Shown in pieces: positions 17,212 through 25,284 of a DNA stretch of 64,000 bases. The stretch covers positions 62,001 to 126,000 of the forward strand of contig NZ_JAAZWE010000001.1 of NCBI RefSeq assembly GCF_013185185.1. The letters are read 5' to 3'. A program made the translations under genes and the position numbers. This DNA comes from Saccharibacillus endophyticus (GTDB taxonomy: Bacteria; Bacillota; Bacilli; Paenibacillales; Paenibacillaceae). Position 1 is the stretch's first letter; each line of letters opens with the position of its first letter. The notes beneath the pieces were generated by a model that saw only the letters and a list, made by a program, of their open reading frames with translations, was not told the DNA's origin and made no database searches.

Positions 17212-17742
17212 ATGAGAAAAATGATTCCTTCCGCGCTGACGTTGGCTAATCTGTTATTGGGATTTCTTGCCCTTTTGTTTATTTTCAAAGACGAGCTCGT
17301 GCCTGCGATTTGCTTGATTTTGCTTGGCTTATTATGCGATTTCTTCGACGGTTATTTCGCGCGCAAGCTGGATGCCGCATCGGAACTCGGCAAAGAGTTG
17401 GATTCCTTGGCCGATCTCGTCACCTTCGGCGTGGCGCCTGCCGCTCTGGTCTATGTCGCGTCGCTGCATGAGATTGCGGTGTTAGGAGCGCTGTGCTGCG
17501 TGATTTATCTTTGCTGCTGCGCGGTTCGCCTTGCCCGATTTAACGTGAAGCAGGCTTGTCTGGCGGGTTTTGTAGGCATGCCGACGCCGCTGGCCGCGAT
17601 CCTGATTCTGCTGATCTCGGTTTTATCCACGCCCGGGGTAACGGCGATCGGGATGTTGGCGGTCGGCGCGTTGATGGTCAGTCGGATTTCTTTTCCCGGT
17701 TTGAAAAAGATGAAAAGTGAACCGGCGGAGGAGTATCGATGA
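17212..17742 (+). CDS. pssA: CDP-diacylglycerol--serine O-phosphatidyltransferase
   Basis: 176 residues; ATG 17212 behind TTAGGAGATG. Integral membrane enzyme making phosphatidylserine from CDP-diacylglycerol and serine. The CDP-alcohol phosphotransferase signature is complete: D43, D46, G47, A50, R51, G60, D64, D68 in CDFFDGYFARK through GKELDSLAD, followed by LVTFGVAPA. About five to six membrane segments are visible. It heads a tightly packed set: its TGA overlaps the DedA ATG (ATGA at 17739), and phosphatidylserine decarboxylase follows. The alternative, phosphatidylglycerophosphate synthase, is unlikely given psd downstream. Confidence 0.93.
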   Translation: MRKMIPSALTLANLLLGFLALLFIFKDELVPAICLILLGLLCDFFDGYFARKLDAASELGKELDSLADLVTFGVAPAALVYVASLHEIAVLGALCCVIYLCCCAVRLARFNVKQACLAGFVGMPTPLAAILILLISVLSTPGVTAIGMLAVGALMVSRISFPGLKKMKSEPAEEYR

Positions 17743-18227
17743 ACGCGGCGCTGCAATTTTTGTCGGATTACGGATATGCCGCCGTTTACGGTCTGCTTAC
17801 GCTCGGGATCGTGGGCCTGCCGATACCGGACGAAATCTTGATGACGGGCGTCGGCTATCTGACCTTGATCGGCACGATGAAGCTGCCTTACGCGATCCTG
17901 TTCAGCTTCGCCGGGGCGATGAGCGGGATGATGATCAGCTATGCGATCGGCCATAAAGCCGGACGGCCGCTGCTGGATCGGTACGGAAAATGGGTAGGCA
18001 TGAAGCCGCAGCGAATCGCCAAAGTCGAAGGATGGATGAATAAGTACGGGCCGATCTCGATCGTCGTCGGTTATTTTATCCCCGGCTTCCGGCATGTGAC
18101 CTGCTACATGTGCGGAATCAGCCGGATGCCGCTGCGCAAATATATGCTGTTCGCCTCGGTGGGAGCCTTGGTTTGGTGCGTATTTTTTATTATGATGGGA
18201 AGGGTATTGGGATATGCAAATCATTGA
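17739..18227 (+). CDS. DedA family membrane protein (VTT domain)
   Basis: 162 residues; starts in an ATGA overlap with pssA. DedA/VTT proteins act in membrane lipid flipping and homeostasis. Seen: the acidic entry motif GLPIPDEILMTGVGYL, the glycine-rich FAGAMSGMMISYAIGHKAG, and the family-hallmark VVGYFIPGFRHVTCYMCGISRM with its conserved Arg. It has four to five hydrophobic segments. Lying between the genes that make and decarboxylate phosphatidylserine, it may move aminophospholipid across the membrane; this is inference, but the translational coupling is direct. It ends 14 bases inside psd. Confidence 0.9.
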   Translation: MNAALQFLSDYGYAAVYGLLTLGIVGLPIPDEILMTGVGYLTLIGTMKLPYAILFSFAGAMSGMMISYAIGHKAGRPLLDRYGKWVGMKPQRIAKVEGWMNKYGPISIVVGYFIPGFRHVTCYMCGISRMPLRKYMLFASVGALVWCVFFIMMGRVLGYANH

Positions 18228-19071
18228 ACGGGGAAAAGGGATCTTGTACCGCTTGTTGATGCGCGTGCTCGGCGGAAAACTATGCAGCGGAACGTTAAAA
18301 AGATTTTGCGATTCGCGGTTCAGTCGGCATTTGATTCCTGCTTTTGTCAAAATCTATGCGATTTCCGAAAAAGAGATCGAGCAGCCTTTGACGGCTTTTC
18401 GTTCGCTTAGCGATTTTTTTATTCGGGAAATTCATCCGAGCCGGCGCCCGATTGACGGGGATTACTCCGCGATCGTCAGTCCGGTGGACGGTTATGTGCA
18501 GTCTTTCGGCGACATTGCGGAGGATCAGCGTTTTGAAGTGAAAGGAAAGAGCTATTCGTTCGAAGAGTTAACGTCGCTGAAGGCGGGAAGTTCGAATTAC
18601 GGCGGCGGCAAGTTTATCATTTTATATTTGAGTCCGGCGCAATATCATCGCTTCCATAGCCCGTTGGCTGGAGAAGGAGCGCAAGTAGCGGAGCTGGGTC
18701 GGCGTTCGATGCCGGTTAACCGCAATGGCTGGAAATACGGAGGGCGCTTGCTGTCGTTCAATCATCGCGTCGTTTTCCGAATCCGACGTCGTTCGGCCGG
18801 TATGATGATGATTGCGGTCGGGGCTTTGAACGTCAACTCGGTCATTCAAAGCAATAGCTGTCCTTTTTGGGAAAAAGGGCAGGAAGTCGGTTATTTTTCG
18901 TTCGGTTCGACCGTCGTTTGCTTGTTTGAAAAAGGCGCGGCGGAGTGGATCGAAGGGTTGAAGGAAGAGGCTTATGTTCAGGTCGGGGAGCGGTTGGCGA
19001 ATTGGCAATGTCCCGACTCGACGGAAGGAGGATACGGCTTTGACGAAAAAAGTACTGATTGTCGAAGATGA
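18214..19071 (+). CDS. psd: Phosphatidylserine decarboxylase proenzyme
   Basis: 285 residues, ATG 18214 overlapping the DedA gene, ribosome site GGGAAGGG. Makes phosphatidylethanolamine. It is a self-cleaving pyruvoyl enzyme: the cleavage motif is FGST at 230-233 (usual LGST) in GYFSFGSTVVCLFEKG, with S232 becoming the pyruvoyl group. D92 in SPVDGYVQ and the His of YHRFHSP (145, 148) match the catalytic Asp and His. The length fits the short Bacillus-type enzyme. The 3' end runs 32 bases into the response-regulator gene at 19040 in another frame, so the tail after CPDSTEGG is probably not conserved. Confidence 0.93.
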   Translation: MQIIERGKGILYRLLMRVLGGKLCSGTLKRFCDSRFSRHLIPAFVKIYAISEKEIEQPLTAFRSLSDFFIREIHPSRRPIDGDYSAIVSPVDGYVQSFGDIAEDQRFEVKGKSYSFEELTSLKAGSSNYGGGKFIILYLSPAQYHRFHSPLAGEGAQVAELGRRSMPVNRNGWKYGGRLLSFNHRVVFRIRRRSAGMMMIAVGALNVNSVIQSNSCPFWEKGQEVGYFSFGSTVVCLFEKGAAEWIEGLKEEAYVQVGERLANWQCPDSTEGGYGFDEKSTDCRR

Positions 19072-19720
19072 ACGTCGAATCCGGGAGTTGATCTCGGATT
19101 ATTTTGTTGCGCAAAATTGGTCGGTCTGCCAAGCGGCGGACGGCAGCGAAGGTTTGTATACGTTCGAGAACGAGATCCCCGATCTGGTCATTTTGGACCT
19201 GATGATGCCCGAAATGGACGGTTGGGAGCTGTGCCGCCGCATTCGCCGCCGCTCTGGGGTTCCGATCATCATTTTGACTGCGGTATCGGGCGATGACCGT
19301 CAGATCGAAGGGTATGAACTGGGTGCGGACGATTACGTCACCAAACCGTTCAGCCCCAAGGTGCTCGTCTCCAAGGCGGAAGTGCTGATGCGTCGGGTGG
19401 ACGGTCATCTGATCTCCGCCTCGGAGACGCCGATCGGCTTCGGCGTTCGGCTCAACACGCGCAGCCGCAAGCTGGAGTACGCGGAAGAGTCTGTCGAATT
19501 GACGCCGAAAGAATACGGACTTCTGCAGCTGCTGCTGCGCAACCGGGGAATCGTGCTGTCGCGCGATACGATTCTCGGCTATATCTGGGGTTCGGAATAC
19601 GAAGGGGACGTACGGGTCGTCGATACCCATATCAAGAAGCTGCGCGGGAAAATGGGTCCGGCGTCGGAGTGCATTCGAACGGTATTCGGCGTCGGATATA
19701 CGTATGAGGAGAAGTCATGA
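19040..19720 (+). CDS. OmpR/PhoB family response regulator
   Basis: 226 residues. The start is TTG 19040, 9 bp after AAGGAGG (19025-19031), and lies inside psd. Receiver: E9-D10, phospho-acceptor D53 in LVILDLMMPEMDG, T80, K102 in DDYVTKPFSP. The C-terminal winged helix has ELTPKEYGLLQLLLRNRG and GDVRVVDTHIKKLRGKMG. It is translationally coupled to the kinase (ATGA at 19717) and, through overlap, to psd. The operon placement suggests a response to membrane state, perhaps aminophospholipid content or envelope stress; the signal is not visible. Confidence 0.94.
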   Translation: MTKKVLIVEDERRIRELISDYFVAQNWSVCQAADGSEGLYTFENEIPDLVILDLMMPEMDGWELCRRIRRRSGVPIIILTAVSGDDRQIEGYELGADDYVTKPFSPKVLVSKAEVLMRRVDGHLISASETPIGFGVRLNTRSRKLEYAEESVELTPKEYGLLQLLLRNRGIVLSRDTILGYIWGSEYEGDVRVVDTHIKKLRGKMGPASECIRTVFGVGYTYEEKS

Positions 19721-21492
19721 ACAGGAACGGCATCACGGCCAAGCTGTTCATGACGACGGCCGCTATTTTTATTTTGTTTTACATTGTCGTATTGTTGGCG
19801 CAGGTTCTGGTTTTTCCGCAATTTTATGAGCAGCGCAAGATGAACAAGCTGGAGCGAAGCGCGGAAGAGTTGGCTGCGGCGTACGCGGATAATCCCGATT
19901 CGCTTGCCAGATCCGATTCGCCTCTTGCTCTTCGTTTGCGCCGATCGGACGTGAATTTCGCATTGACCGACTTTTCGGGCAATACCGCCATGGATGATCC
20001 TTTTCGCATTCAAATCGCGCAGTCGGACGGCAGGAAGCTTGATGTTTCGCTTTTCTATCTGGTAGTGGCTTTCCGGAGTGAATTCGAGCGTTTGAAATTG
20101 ACGGCCGGCGAGTCTGTTCAGGTATACGGGGAATACGGACAAGACGGGGACCGGGACACCTTTTATGCGTATTATATCGGAGTAACAGGCCGTGAAGGGG
20201 GAGCCGGGAAAGAAGCGGGAGAACGAGGCATGCAAGGCGAAGGCGATGTCGAGCGCGGTCGGCTCCTCACGTCCAAGCTGCCTGAGCTGAACAAGCTCGG
20301 ACGGCGGGTAGGATTGCTTTATCTGGCGGCAGATGAATTTTTTCCTTTATCGGACGAGTATAAGCAGCGTCTGCAGCGGAAGGAACAAGTCGAACTGACA
20401 TGGATCGATTCGTTCGGAGGCAATCGGGCCGGCATTATTTTGCAGCCCGTGCAGGATCCGAACGGAGAGGCCAAGCTGCTGCTTTTGGTGACTTCTTTGC
20501 AGGAGATCAAAGAAACCAATAGCGCGCTCCGCGTGTTTTTTATCTACTTGGGGGCCGGCGGACTTGTTCTGATTATCCTGCTGTCTATCTTGTATTCCAG
20601 AATCGTGACGCGTCCGCTGCTGCTTTTGAACAAGAAAGCAGAGCAAATGAAACGGCTTGAATTCTCGGAAGAGGAGCCGATGCGCCGCAAAGACGAGCTG
20701 GGCAGCCTGTCCAACACGTTGTTCGAGCTATCCAGCAAATTGGGGGTCACCCTGGATGAACTCGGTCGGACCAATGTCCGATTGAAAAAAGAAATCGAAC
20801 AAAACAAAGAGCTGGAGCAGCTGCAAAAAGACTTTTTCGCCAATGCTTCCCATGAATTGAAGACGCCGCTGAGTATCGTGAGAGGCTTTGCGGAGGGCAT
20901 GCAGGACGGAATCGGAGCCGGCAGGCAGGAACATTACATCGGCGTGATTTTGGAAGAGAGCGAGAAGATGGAACACCTTGTGCAGGATATGTTGGAACTG
21001 CTTCGCCTTGATTCTCCCGCCGTGAAATTATACAAATCGCCTGTGCTGTTAAGCGAATTGACCGAAGACGTGCTTCAGAAGCTGGTCTATCAAATGCGGG
21101 AAAAGGAACTCGTTGCACGGATCATCCGCCGCGATGAACAAGCCGTATCGGTGGATGCCGGCAAGATCGAACAAGTCGTGCTCAATCTGTTGACCAATGC
21201 GATTCGGCATGCCAAGCCGGGCAGTACCCTGGAGATTGGGGTCATCGGTGAGGCGGACGGCATGACTTACCATGTACACAATGAGGGGGATCCGATCCCC
21301 GAACCTTATTTAAGCCGGATCTGGGAACGCTTCTTCCGCGCGGAAGCTGCGCGTGACCGAGCCAGCGGCGGGACCGGATTGGGGCTTGCGATCGTGAAGC
21401 GGATTCTGGAACTGCATGATTGTCGGTATCAGGTGGAGAATAAGGAAGGAGGCGTGACGTTTACATTGCGCTTCCGGAATCGGGAATCGTAA
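19717..21492 (+). CDS. Membrane sensor histidine kinase
   Basis: 591 residues, start in an ATGA overlap with the response regulator. TM1 is at about 11-33, an extracytoplasmic sensor of about 240 residues follows, then TM2 (about 272-294, LGAGGLVLIILLSILYS) and a HAMP linker. HisKA has the H box NASHELKTPLS with H379. The ATPase has the N box NLLTNAIRHA and the G2 box GGTGLGLAIVKRIL. The sensor has a low-complexity Gly/Glu insertion (TGREGGAGKEAGERG) that is likely disordered. It should phosphorylate the coupled regulator at 19040. Confidence 0.94.
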   Translation: MNRNGITAKLFMTTAAIFILFYIVVLLAQVLVFPQFYEQRKMNKLERSAEELAAAYADNPDSLARSDSPLALRLRRSDVNFALTDFSGNTAMDDPFRIQIAQSDGRKLDVSLFYLVVAFRSEFERLKLTAGESVQVYGEYGQDGDRDTFYAYYIGVTGREGGAGKEAGERGMQGEGDVERGRLLTSKLPELNKLGRRVGLLYLAADEFFPLSDEYKQRLQRKEQVELTWIDSFGGNRAGIILQPVQDPNGEAKLLLLVTSLQEIKETNSALRVFFIYLGAGGLVLIILLSILYSRIVTRPLLLLNKKAEQMKRLEFSEEEPMRRKDELGSLSNTLFELSSKLGVTLDELGRTNVRLKKEIEQNKELEQLQKDFFANASHELKTPLSIVRGFAEGMQDGIGAGRQEHYIGVILEESEKMEHLVQDMLELLRLDSPAVKLYKSPVLLSELTEDVLQKLVYQMREKELVARIIRRDEQAVSVDAGKIEQVVLNLLTNAIRHAKPGSTLEIGVIGEADGMTYHVHNEGDPIPEPYLSRIWERFFRAEAARDRASGGTGLGLAIVKRILELHDCRYQVENKEGGVTFTLRFRNRES

Positions 21493-21510
21493 AAGTTCTG
21501 CATACGAGTT

Positions 21511-21547
21511 AACCCCCAAGCCGCGAATCGACGGCTTGGGGGTTTTT
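21511..21547 (+). terminator. Intrinsic terminator of the phospholipid operon
   Basis: AACCCCCAAGCCG (21511-21523) pairs with CGGCTTGGGGGTT (21532-21544), 13 bp, then TTT. Confidence 0.92.
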
Positions 21548-21576
21548 ATGGCATGGGTTCGAAATACGTTCGACGG

Positions 21577-21768
21577 TTATAATCGTTTCCTTTGATTGCG
21601 TCTATGTTTCTTCTCCGTCGAATTGTTCAGCGTCAGACCGAATCCGATGCCTAGAACGCCGCCAATGACAAATCCCATCGGGAAATTTTCAAAAGCGACT
21701 CCAAGCATGATCCCGAACGTGACGCCGAGCAGGATACCGAAGCCCGCGGCCTTGCGTCTGTTTTCCAT
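21577..21768 (-). CDS. Glycine-zipper mini membrane protein
   Basis: 63 residues, ATG at 21768 with TAAGGAGT eight to twelve bases upstream, inside the 3' end region of the exporter gene. The body is two hydrophobic, Gly-rich helices (GFGILLGVTFGIMLGVAF and MGFVIGGVLGIGFGLTL) joined by a short turn, with a basic tail (EKKHRRNQRKRL). GxxxG spacing suggests tight helix packing or oligomers. It lies 14 bp downstream of the MFS gene, so it is co-transcribed and may be an accessory subunit. No family name is recognised. Confidence 0.7.
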   Translation of the reverse strand: MENRRKAAGFGILLGVTFGIMLGVAFENFPMGFVIGGVLGIGFGLTLNNSTEKKHRRNQRKRL

Positions 21769-21782
21769 ATGCGATCCACTCC

Positions 21783-23021
21783 TTACTTATTATACGACAC
21801 GTTCTGCTGCATTTTGGCCGCAGCGGGATGCGGCTGATCCAGCTTTAACCGAAGCGTAAGCAGACAGCACGACAGCGTAAGCAATGAAGATGCGCCATAC
21901 ACGACGAATAGCGAAGATACGTTCATCAGCAGTCCCGATACGCCGGTACCGAGCAGAATGCCCGCCATCATCATCGGAATCATGACGCCGTTGGCGCGCC
22001 CGATATATTCCTGCTTGACCTCCTGAATCATGAATGCCGTGAAGATGACTTGGAAAAAGGCCCCGCATAAGCCGGATAACACGCGCGCGCTTGCCGTGAG
22101 CGGCGTCCATACGGATAAGACCTCGACAAAAGTAAGCATCGACCAGATCAGCATGATCCCGGTCATGACGCCGCGACGGTGACGTCCGACCCATCCGGCG
22201 GATGCCGCTGCGGCAAGACCGCCTACCAGCATGCCGACGCCTTCGGAAGCGGTCAACCACTGGACGCCTTCTTTCGGCAGACCCAATCGTTCGATGACCA
22301 AAAATACGTCGAGCGGCTGCGTCAATCCGATCGACAGTCCGCTGATCAGGAACAAGGCAGCGGTGATTCGAAGATTCGAACGCTCCCATACGTAGTTCAA
22401 GCCGTCTTTCAGATCCGTCCAGGCGGAAGTGGGTTCGGGCCGGGCTTCCCGTTTGGCATCCGGGAGCAATAATTGGATGCCCGCAGCGGTCAGGAAGACG
22501 AGGATCAGCGCGATCAACGAGGCATCCAGCCCCAATTGCGTATAGATGAACGTACCGAGAATCGGTCCGAGAATCGTGAAGATCGCCATTAAGCTCTGCG
22601 TAATGCCGACGGCGCTGCCGACCTGTTCGACCGGAACGTGCTGCCGGAACAGTACCGAAGACGACGGCTGCGAAAATTGGCTGACGATCGCGGATACGAC
22701 GGTCGCGACGAAGACGGCCTGCCACAGCCCCGCGAGTACCAACAGCAGAATCACCAATATGGAAACGGCGCTCAGCGCATCGCCTGCGATCACCGTTTTT
22801 TTCGGGTTCCAGCGGTCGGCGAACGTGCCCCCGATTAGGGAAAACAGGAAGATGGGCAGGTATTCCAGCGCGGTCAGCAGCGAGACGGCGACGGTATTGT
22901 TGCCGCTCTGCTCCATGACGTAGAACAGCAGCGCCATATTGCGTATCCAGATACCGATTTGCTGAAGCAGGTCGGCGCCGGCGACGATCAGGAAAACGCG
23001 GTTTTTAAATAGTGAAGTCAT
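21783..23021 (-). CDS. MFS transporter (drug-efflux type)
   Basis: 412 residues, ATG at 23021 behind TAGGAGAAC. Twelve hydrophobic segments are expected. It resembles the MefA/YfiS/enterobactin-exporter-like group: N-terminal FLIVAGADLLQQIGIWIRN, the loop 2-3 motif GGTFADRWNPKKTVIAGD, and ERLGLPKEGVQWLTASEG in the second half. Proton-driven export of a small hydrophobic compound is the likely role; the substrate is unknown. Upstream, on the same strand, lie two acetyltransferase genes (23038 and 23669), so the four genes look like one unit opposed to the MerR regulator at 24253. Confidence 0.9.
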   Translation of the reverse strand: MTSLFKNRVFLIVAGADLLQQIGIWIRNMALLFYVMEQSGNNTVAVSLLTALEYLPIFLFSLIGGTFADRWNPKKTVIAGDALSAVSILVILLLVLAGLWQAVFVATVVSAIVSQFSQPSSSVLFRQHVPVEQVGSAVGITQSLMAIFTILGPILGTFIYTQLGLDASLIALILVFLTAAGIQLLLPDAKREARPEPTSAWTDLKDGLNYVWERSNLRITAALFLISGLSIGLTQPLDVFLVIERLGLPKEGVQWLTASEGVGMLVGGLAAAASAGWVGRHRRGVMTGIMLIWSMLTFVEVLSVWTPLTASARVLSGLCGAFFQVIFTAFMIQEVKQEYIGRANGVMIPMMMAGILLGTGVSGLLMNVSSLFVVYGASSLLTLSCCLLTLRLKLDQPHPAAAKMQQNVSYNK

Positions 23022-23037
23022 TGTGATGTTCTCCTAA

Positions 23038-23625
23038 TCATAGTGTAGTGCGGGTACGGGTCATGGCGGAAACAGCGTTGATCGGAATCAGCTTGGGCTT
23101 GAAGAACAGGTACATTAGGAAGCCCATATGGATTTTGAACACGCGCAAAAACTCGTACGGAATCGGTTCGTCCCCTTTAACCAACACCTCATAACTTTCC
23201 GCGCCGTGCACCATACGGTATTGGGCATTCCGGTAGCCGTGGTTGAGATAGAAGCGTTTACGTTTGGCTCGTTGATCCGCGTTTTCGGCAGCGACTCCGG
23301 TTTCTTCGATATTCAATACCAGACGGTTGCCGCGATACTTTTCCGAAATAAGGCTGAGCACGGCGCCGCCGTAACCTTTGGAACGATGGGCAGGGTCGAT
23401 CGCCAGATATTGAACGAAGGTAATGTCATTGTGCGAGATCATGTAGGCGAAGCCGATAAAGTCATCCGCGTCGTAAAAAGCAAGAAAGTCGACAAAGTCC
23501 TTTTTCGCTTTGCGGAGCAGGAAGCTCATCGGGATCCGTTCTCTTTCCGGGAAAGCCTTCTGATAGAGGCGATCGGCAAGCTCTGCTTTACGAGAATTTT
23601 TACGGACGGTTCTGATTTGCAGCAT
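23038..23625 (-). CDS. GNAT family N-acetyltransferase
   Basis: 195 residues. The ATG at 23625 is preferred over the TTG at 23634 because AAAAGGAGA then has normal spacing. The acetyl-CoA fold is seen in VQYLAIDPAHRSKGYGGAVLSLI (R/Q-x-x-G-x-G/A loop as RSKGYG) and FYLNHGYRNAQYRM. The C-terminal extension (YEFLRVFKIHMGFLMYLFFKPK) is hydrophobic and unusual. The substrate is unknown. It starts 16 bp upstream of the exporter and may modify the exported compound; this is inference. Confidence 0.85.
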   Translation of the reverse strand: MLQIRTVRKNSRKAELADRLYQKAFPERERIPMSFLLRKAKKDFVDFLAFYDADDFIGFAYMISHNDITFVQYLAIDPAHRSKGYGGAVLSLISEKYRGNRLVLNIEETGVAAENADQRAKRKRFYLNHGYRNAQYRMVHGAESYEVLVKGDEPIPYEFLRVFKIHMGFLMYLFFKPKLIPINAVSAMTRTRTTL

Positions 23626-23668
23626 GGTTGTCAATCTCCTTTTATGCGTTTGCGGGTTGTCCTTTTTA

Positions 23669-24148
23669 TTATAAAAAAGGCTTGTGTTTTTCTTGTGTCG
23701 TTTGCGGCCTGACCATGACTTTCTCGCCGTTCAGGTCCGACTCGCCGTTAAAGCGGAATCCGAACTTTTCGTATAAGCGCAAAGCGCCTTGATTATCGTC
23801 ATATAGGCTCAGATAAATATCGCTCGGTCCGAATTGTTCCGTTAAACGATCAAGAAGCGCGCTGAGCATGATTCTGCCGAGTCCGCGTCCTTGATATTGC
23901 GCACCGATCAGGAAGCGGTCTAACCAGACGCGTCCCGATTCGTACTCGTCCGGGAAAAATCCGTACATCGCGAAGCCGACCAGCTCGTCGTCCGCATAGA
24001 GCGCCACCGGGACATAACATGAACATTCTTCGGCTTCCTGCAGGCATTGCGCCGTGCTTTCGATATAAGAAATTTGATCCGGCGCGACCCGAAGGTCAAG
24101 TACGGCTTGAAGATTCTCTACCGAGACGCTGTTGATTGAAATTTGCAT
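23669..24148 (-). CDS. GNAT acetyltransferase, spermidine/diamine acetyltransferase-like
   Basis: 159 residues from the ATG at 24148, which follows AAGGTG; a GTG at 24157 would have no ribosome site. The central block DEYESGRVWLDRFLIGAQYQ followed by GRGLGRIMLSALL is characteristic of the BltD/PaiA-like polyamine acetyltransferases, and FGFRFNG closes the fold. In Bacillus the BltD enzyme is encoded beside a drug exporter (Blt) and a MerR regulator (BltR); the same trio of functions is present here. Polyamine acetylation is therefore a reasonable prediction but not proven. Confidence 0.85.
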   Translation of the reverse strand: MQISINSVSVENLQAVLDLRVAPDQISYIESTAQCLQEAEECSCYVPVALYADDELVGFAMYGFFPDEYESGRVWLDRFLIGAQYQGRGLGRIMLSALLDRLTEQFGPSDIYLSLYDDNQGALRLYEKFGFRFNGESDLNGEKVMVRPQTTQEKHKPFL

Positions 24149-24252
24149 AAGATTCACCTTGAATTTCCGGAGTTCCGTAAAGGAAGCTCCACATTTGATA
24201 AAGATATCGTTTAGAATAAGGTATACCGTAACCGGATAGTCAAGGAGGGCTT

Positions 24253-25089
24253 ATGGACAAAACAAAAACGGAAATCTACCTGTCGACCGGAGAGTTTGCG
24301 AAGCTGTGCGGCGTGAATAAAAGGACGTTGTTTCACTATGACGACATCGGGCTGCTGAAGCCGGCTTTTACCGATGAAAAAGGGTACCGTTCTTACTCGC
24401 ATCGTCAATTGGACGTTTTTTTGCTGATTCACGGCTTGAAAGAGCTGAAGTTTCCGTTGAAGAACGTGCGCGAATATATGAACAACCGGACGACGCGGCA
24501 CATGATCGATATGGCGAATCGGGAGCTGCCGAATATTCAACGGGAGATCGAAAAATTGCAGGGAATCCGCAGAATGCTCGAAGAGACGATCGTCATGGGG
24601 GAAGAAGGACTTGCCGCCCCGAAAGGAGAATTCAGGCTGGAACATCATGAAGCGCAGCGATTGATCCGAAGCGGCCCGATCGCGAAAGGCGATCCGAGCG
24701 CCGGATATCTGGAATGGACGAACGAATTCCGTCAATTCGATCGGTTGACCCAATCCGAAGCCGCGTCTTTTATCGGAACGATGACGGCGGTCGAAGACTT
24801 ACGGGATAACGAAGAGCCGACGATTTATTTCTTCGTGAAAGCCAAAAGCAAACGTCAAGGGCTGAGCACGTTCGTTAAACCGGAAGGCATGTACGCGGTC
24901 GGTTACCATCATGGCAGCTACGAGCGTCTGGACGATACGTACTCGAATATGCTGGCTTGGCTGGAACGGCAAAAGCTGTCTACGGGCGAGTTTTCGTACG
25001 AAGAATATTTGATTGACGACGTGGCGGTGCAAAACGAAACCGAGTACGTAACGAAGATCATGATCGAAATCGAAAAAATGGAAGAATAA
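24253..25089 (+). CDS. MerR family regulator with GyrI-like effector domain (BmrR/BltR type)
   Basis: 278 residues, ATG 24253 behind CAAGGAGGGC. The N-terminal winged helix has STGEFAKLCGVNKRTLFHYD and GYRSYSHRQLDVF. A dimerisation coiled coil covers about 75-115 (MANRELPNIQREIEKLQGIRR split over two stretches). The C-terminal region from about 130 is a GyrI-like ligand domain ending in TEYVTKIMIEIEKM. It is divergent from the acetyltransferase/exporter genes with 104 bp between starts, as in bmr and blt loci, so it likely activates them on binding a drug. An inverted repeat GGAGTTCC/GGAAGCTCC lies in the gap near 24169-24190. Confidence 0.9.
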   Translation: MDKTKTEIYLSTGEFAKLCGVNKRTLFHYDDIGLLKPAFTDEKGYRSYSHRQLDVFLLIHGLKELKFPLKNVREYMNNRTTRHMIDMANRELPNIQREIEKLQGIRRMLEETIVMGEEGLAAPKGEFRLEHHEAQRLIRSGPIAKGDPSAGYLEWTNEFRQFDRLTQSEAASFIGTMTAVEDLRDNEEPTIYFFVKAKSKRQGLSTFVKPEGMYAVGYHHGSYERLDDTYSNMLAWLERQKLSTGEFSYEEYLIDDVAVQNETEYVTKIMIEIEKMEE

Positions 25090-25123
25090 GTATTTATATA
25101 GCTTCAAATTTGAGTTTTAAGAA

Positions 25124-25193
25124 GAAAATCTGAATATGAATCCCTAGGGATTCAACCTGATTTTCGTAGGGTTTAGGAGCGCCCTCAAACCCT
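25124..25193 (+). promoter_or_regulatory. Two-hairpin leader upstream of the antiporter
   Basis: First hairpin: an 18-bp palindrome centred at 25145 (TGAATCCCT then AGGGATTCA, 25137-25154) extended by GAAAATC (25124-25130) and GATTTTC (25159-25165). Second hairpin: AGGGTTT (25168-25174) with AAACCCT (25187-25193) and an inner AGG/CCT. TTAAAATCGATGTTTTT follows. They may end the MerR transcript or form a leader for the antiporter at 25285. They match no riboswitch I know. Confidence 0.5.
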
Positions 25194-25284
25194 TTAAAAT
25201 CGATGTTTTTAACCTATATTTTCTGTGTTAATATGTAGCAGTCGATTCGAATCCGACTTACTTGAATAACGAGGAGTCGTGCGT

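Noticed and set aside
25090..25284. c-di-AMP (ydaO) or sodium riboswitch before the antiporter
   Set aside because: The hairpins are simple inverted repeats, and I see no conserved ydaO core sequence.
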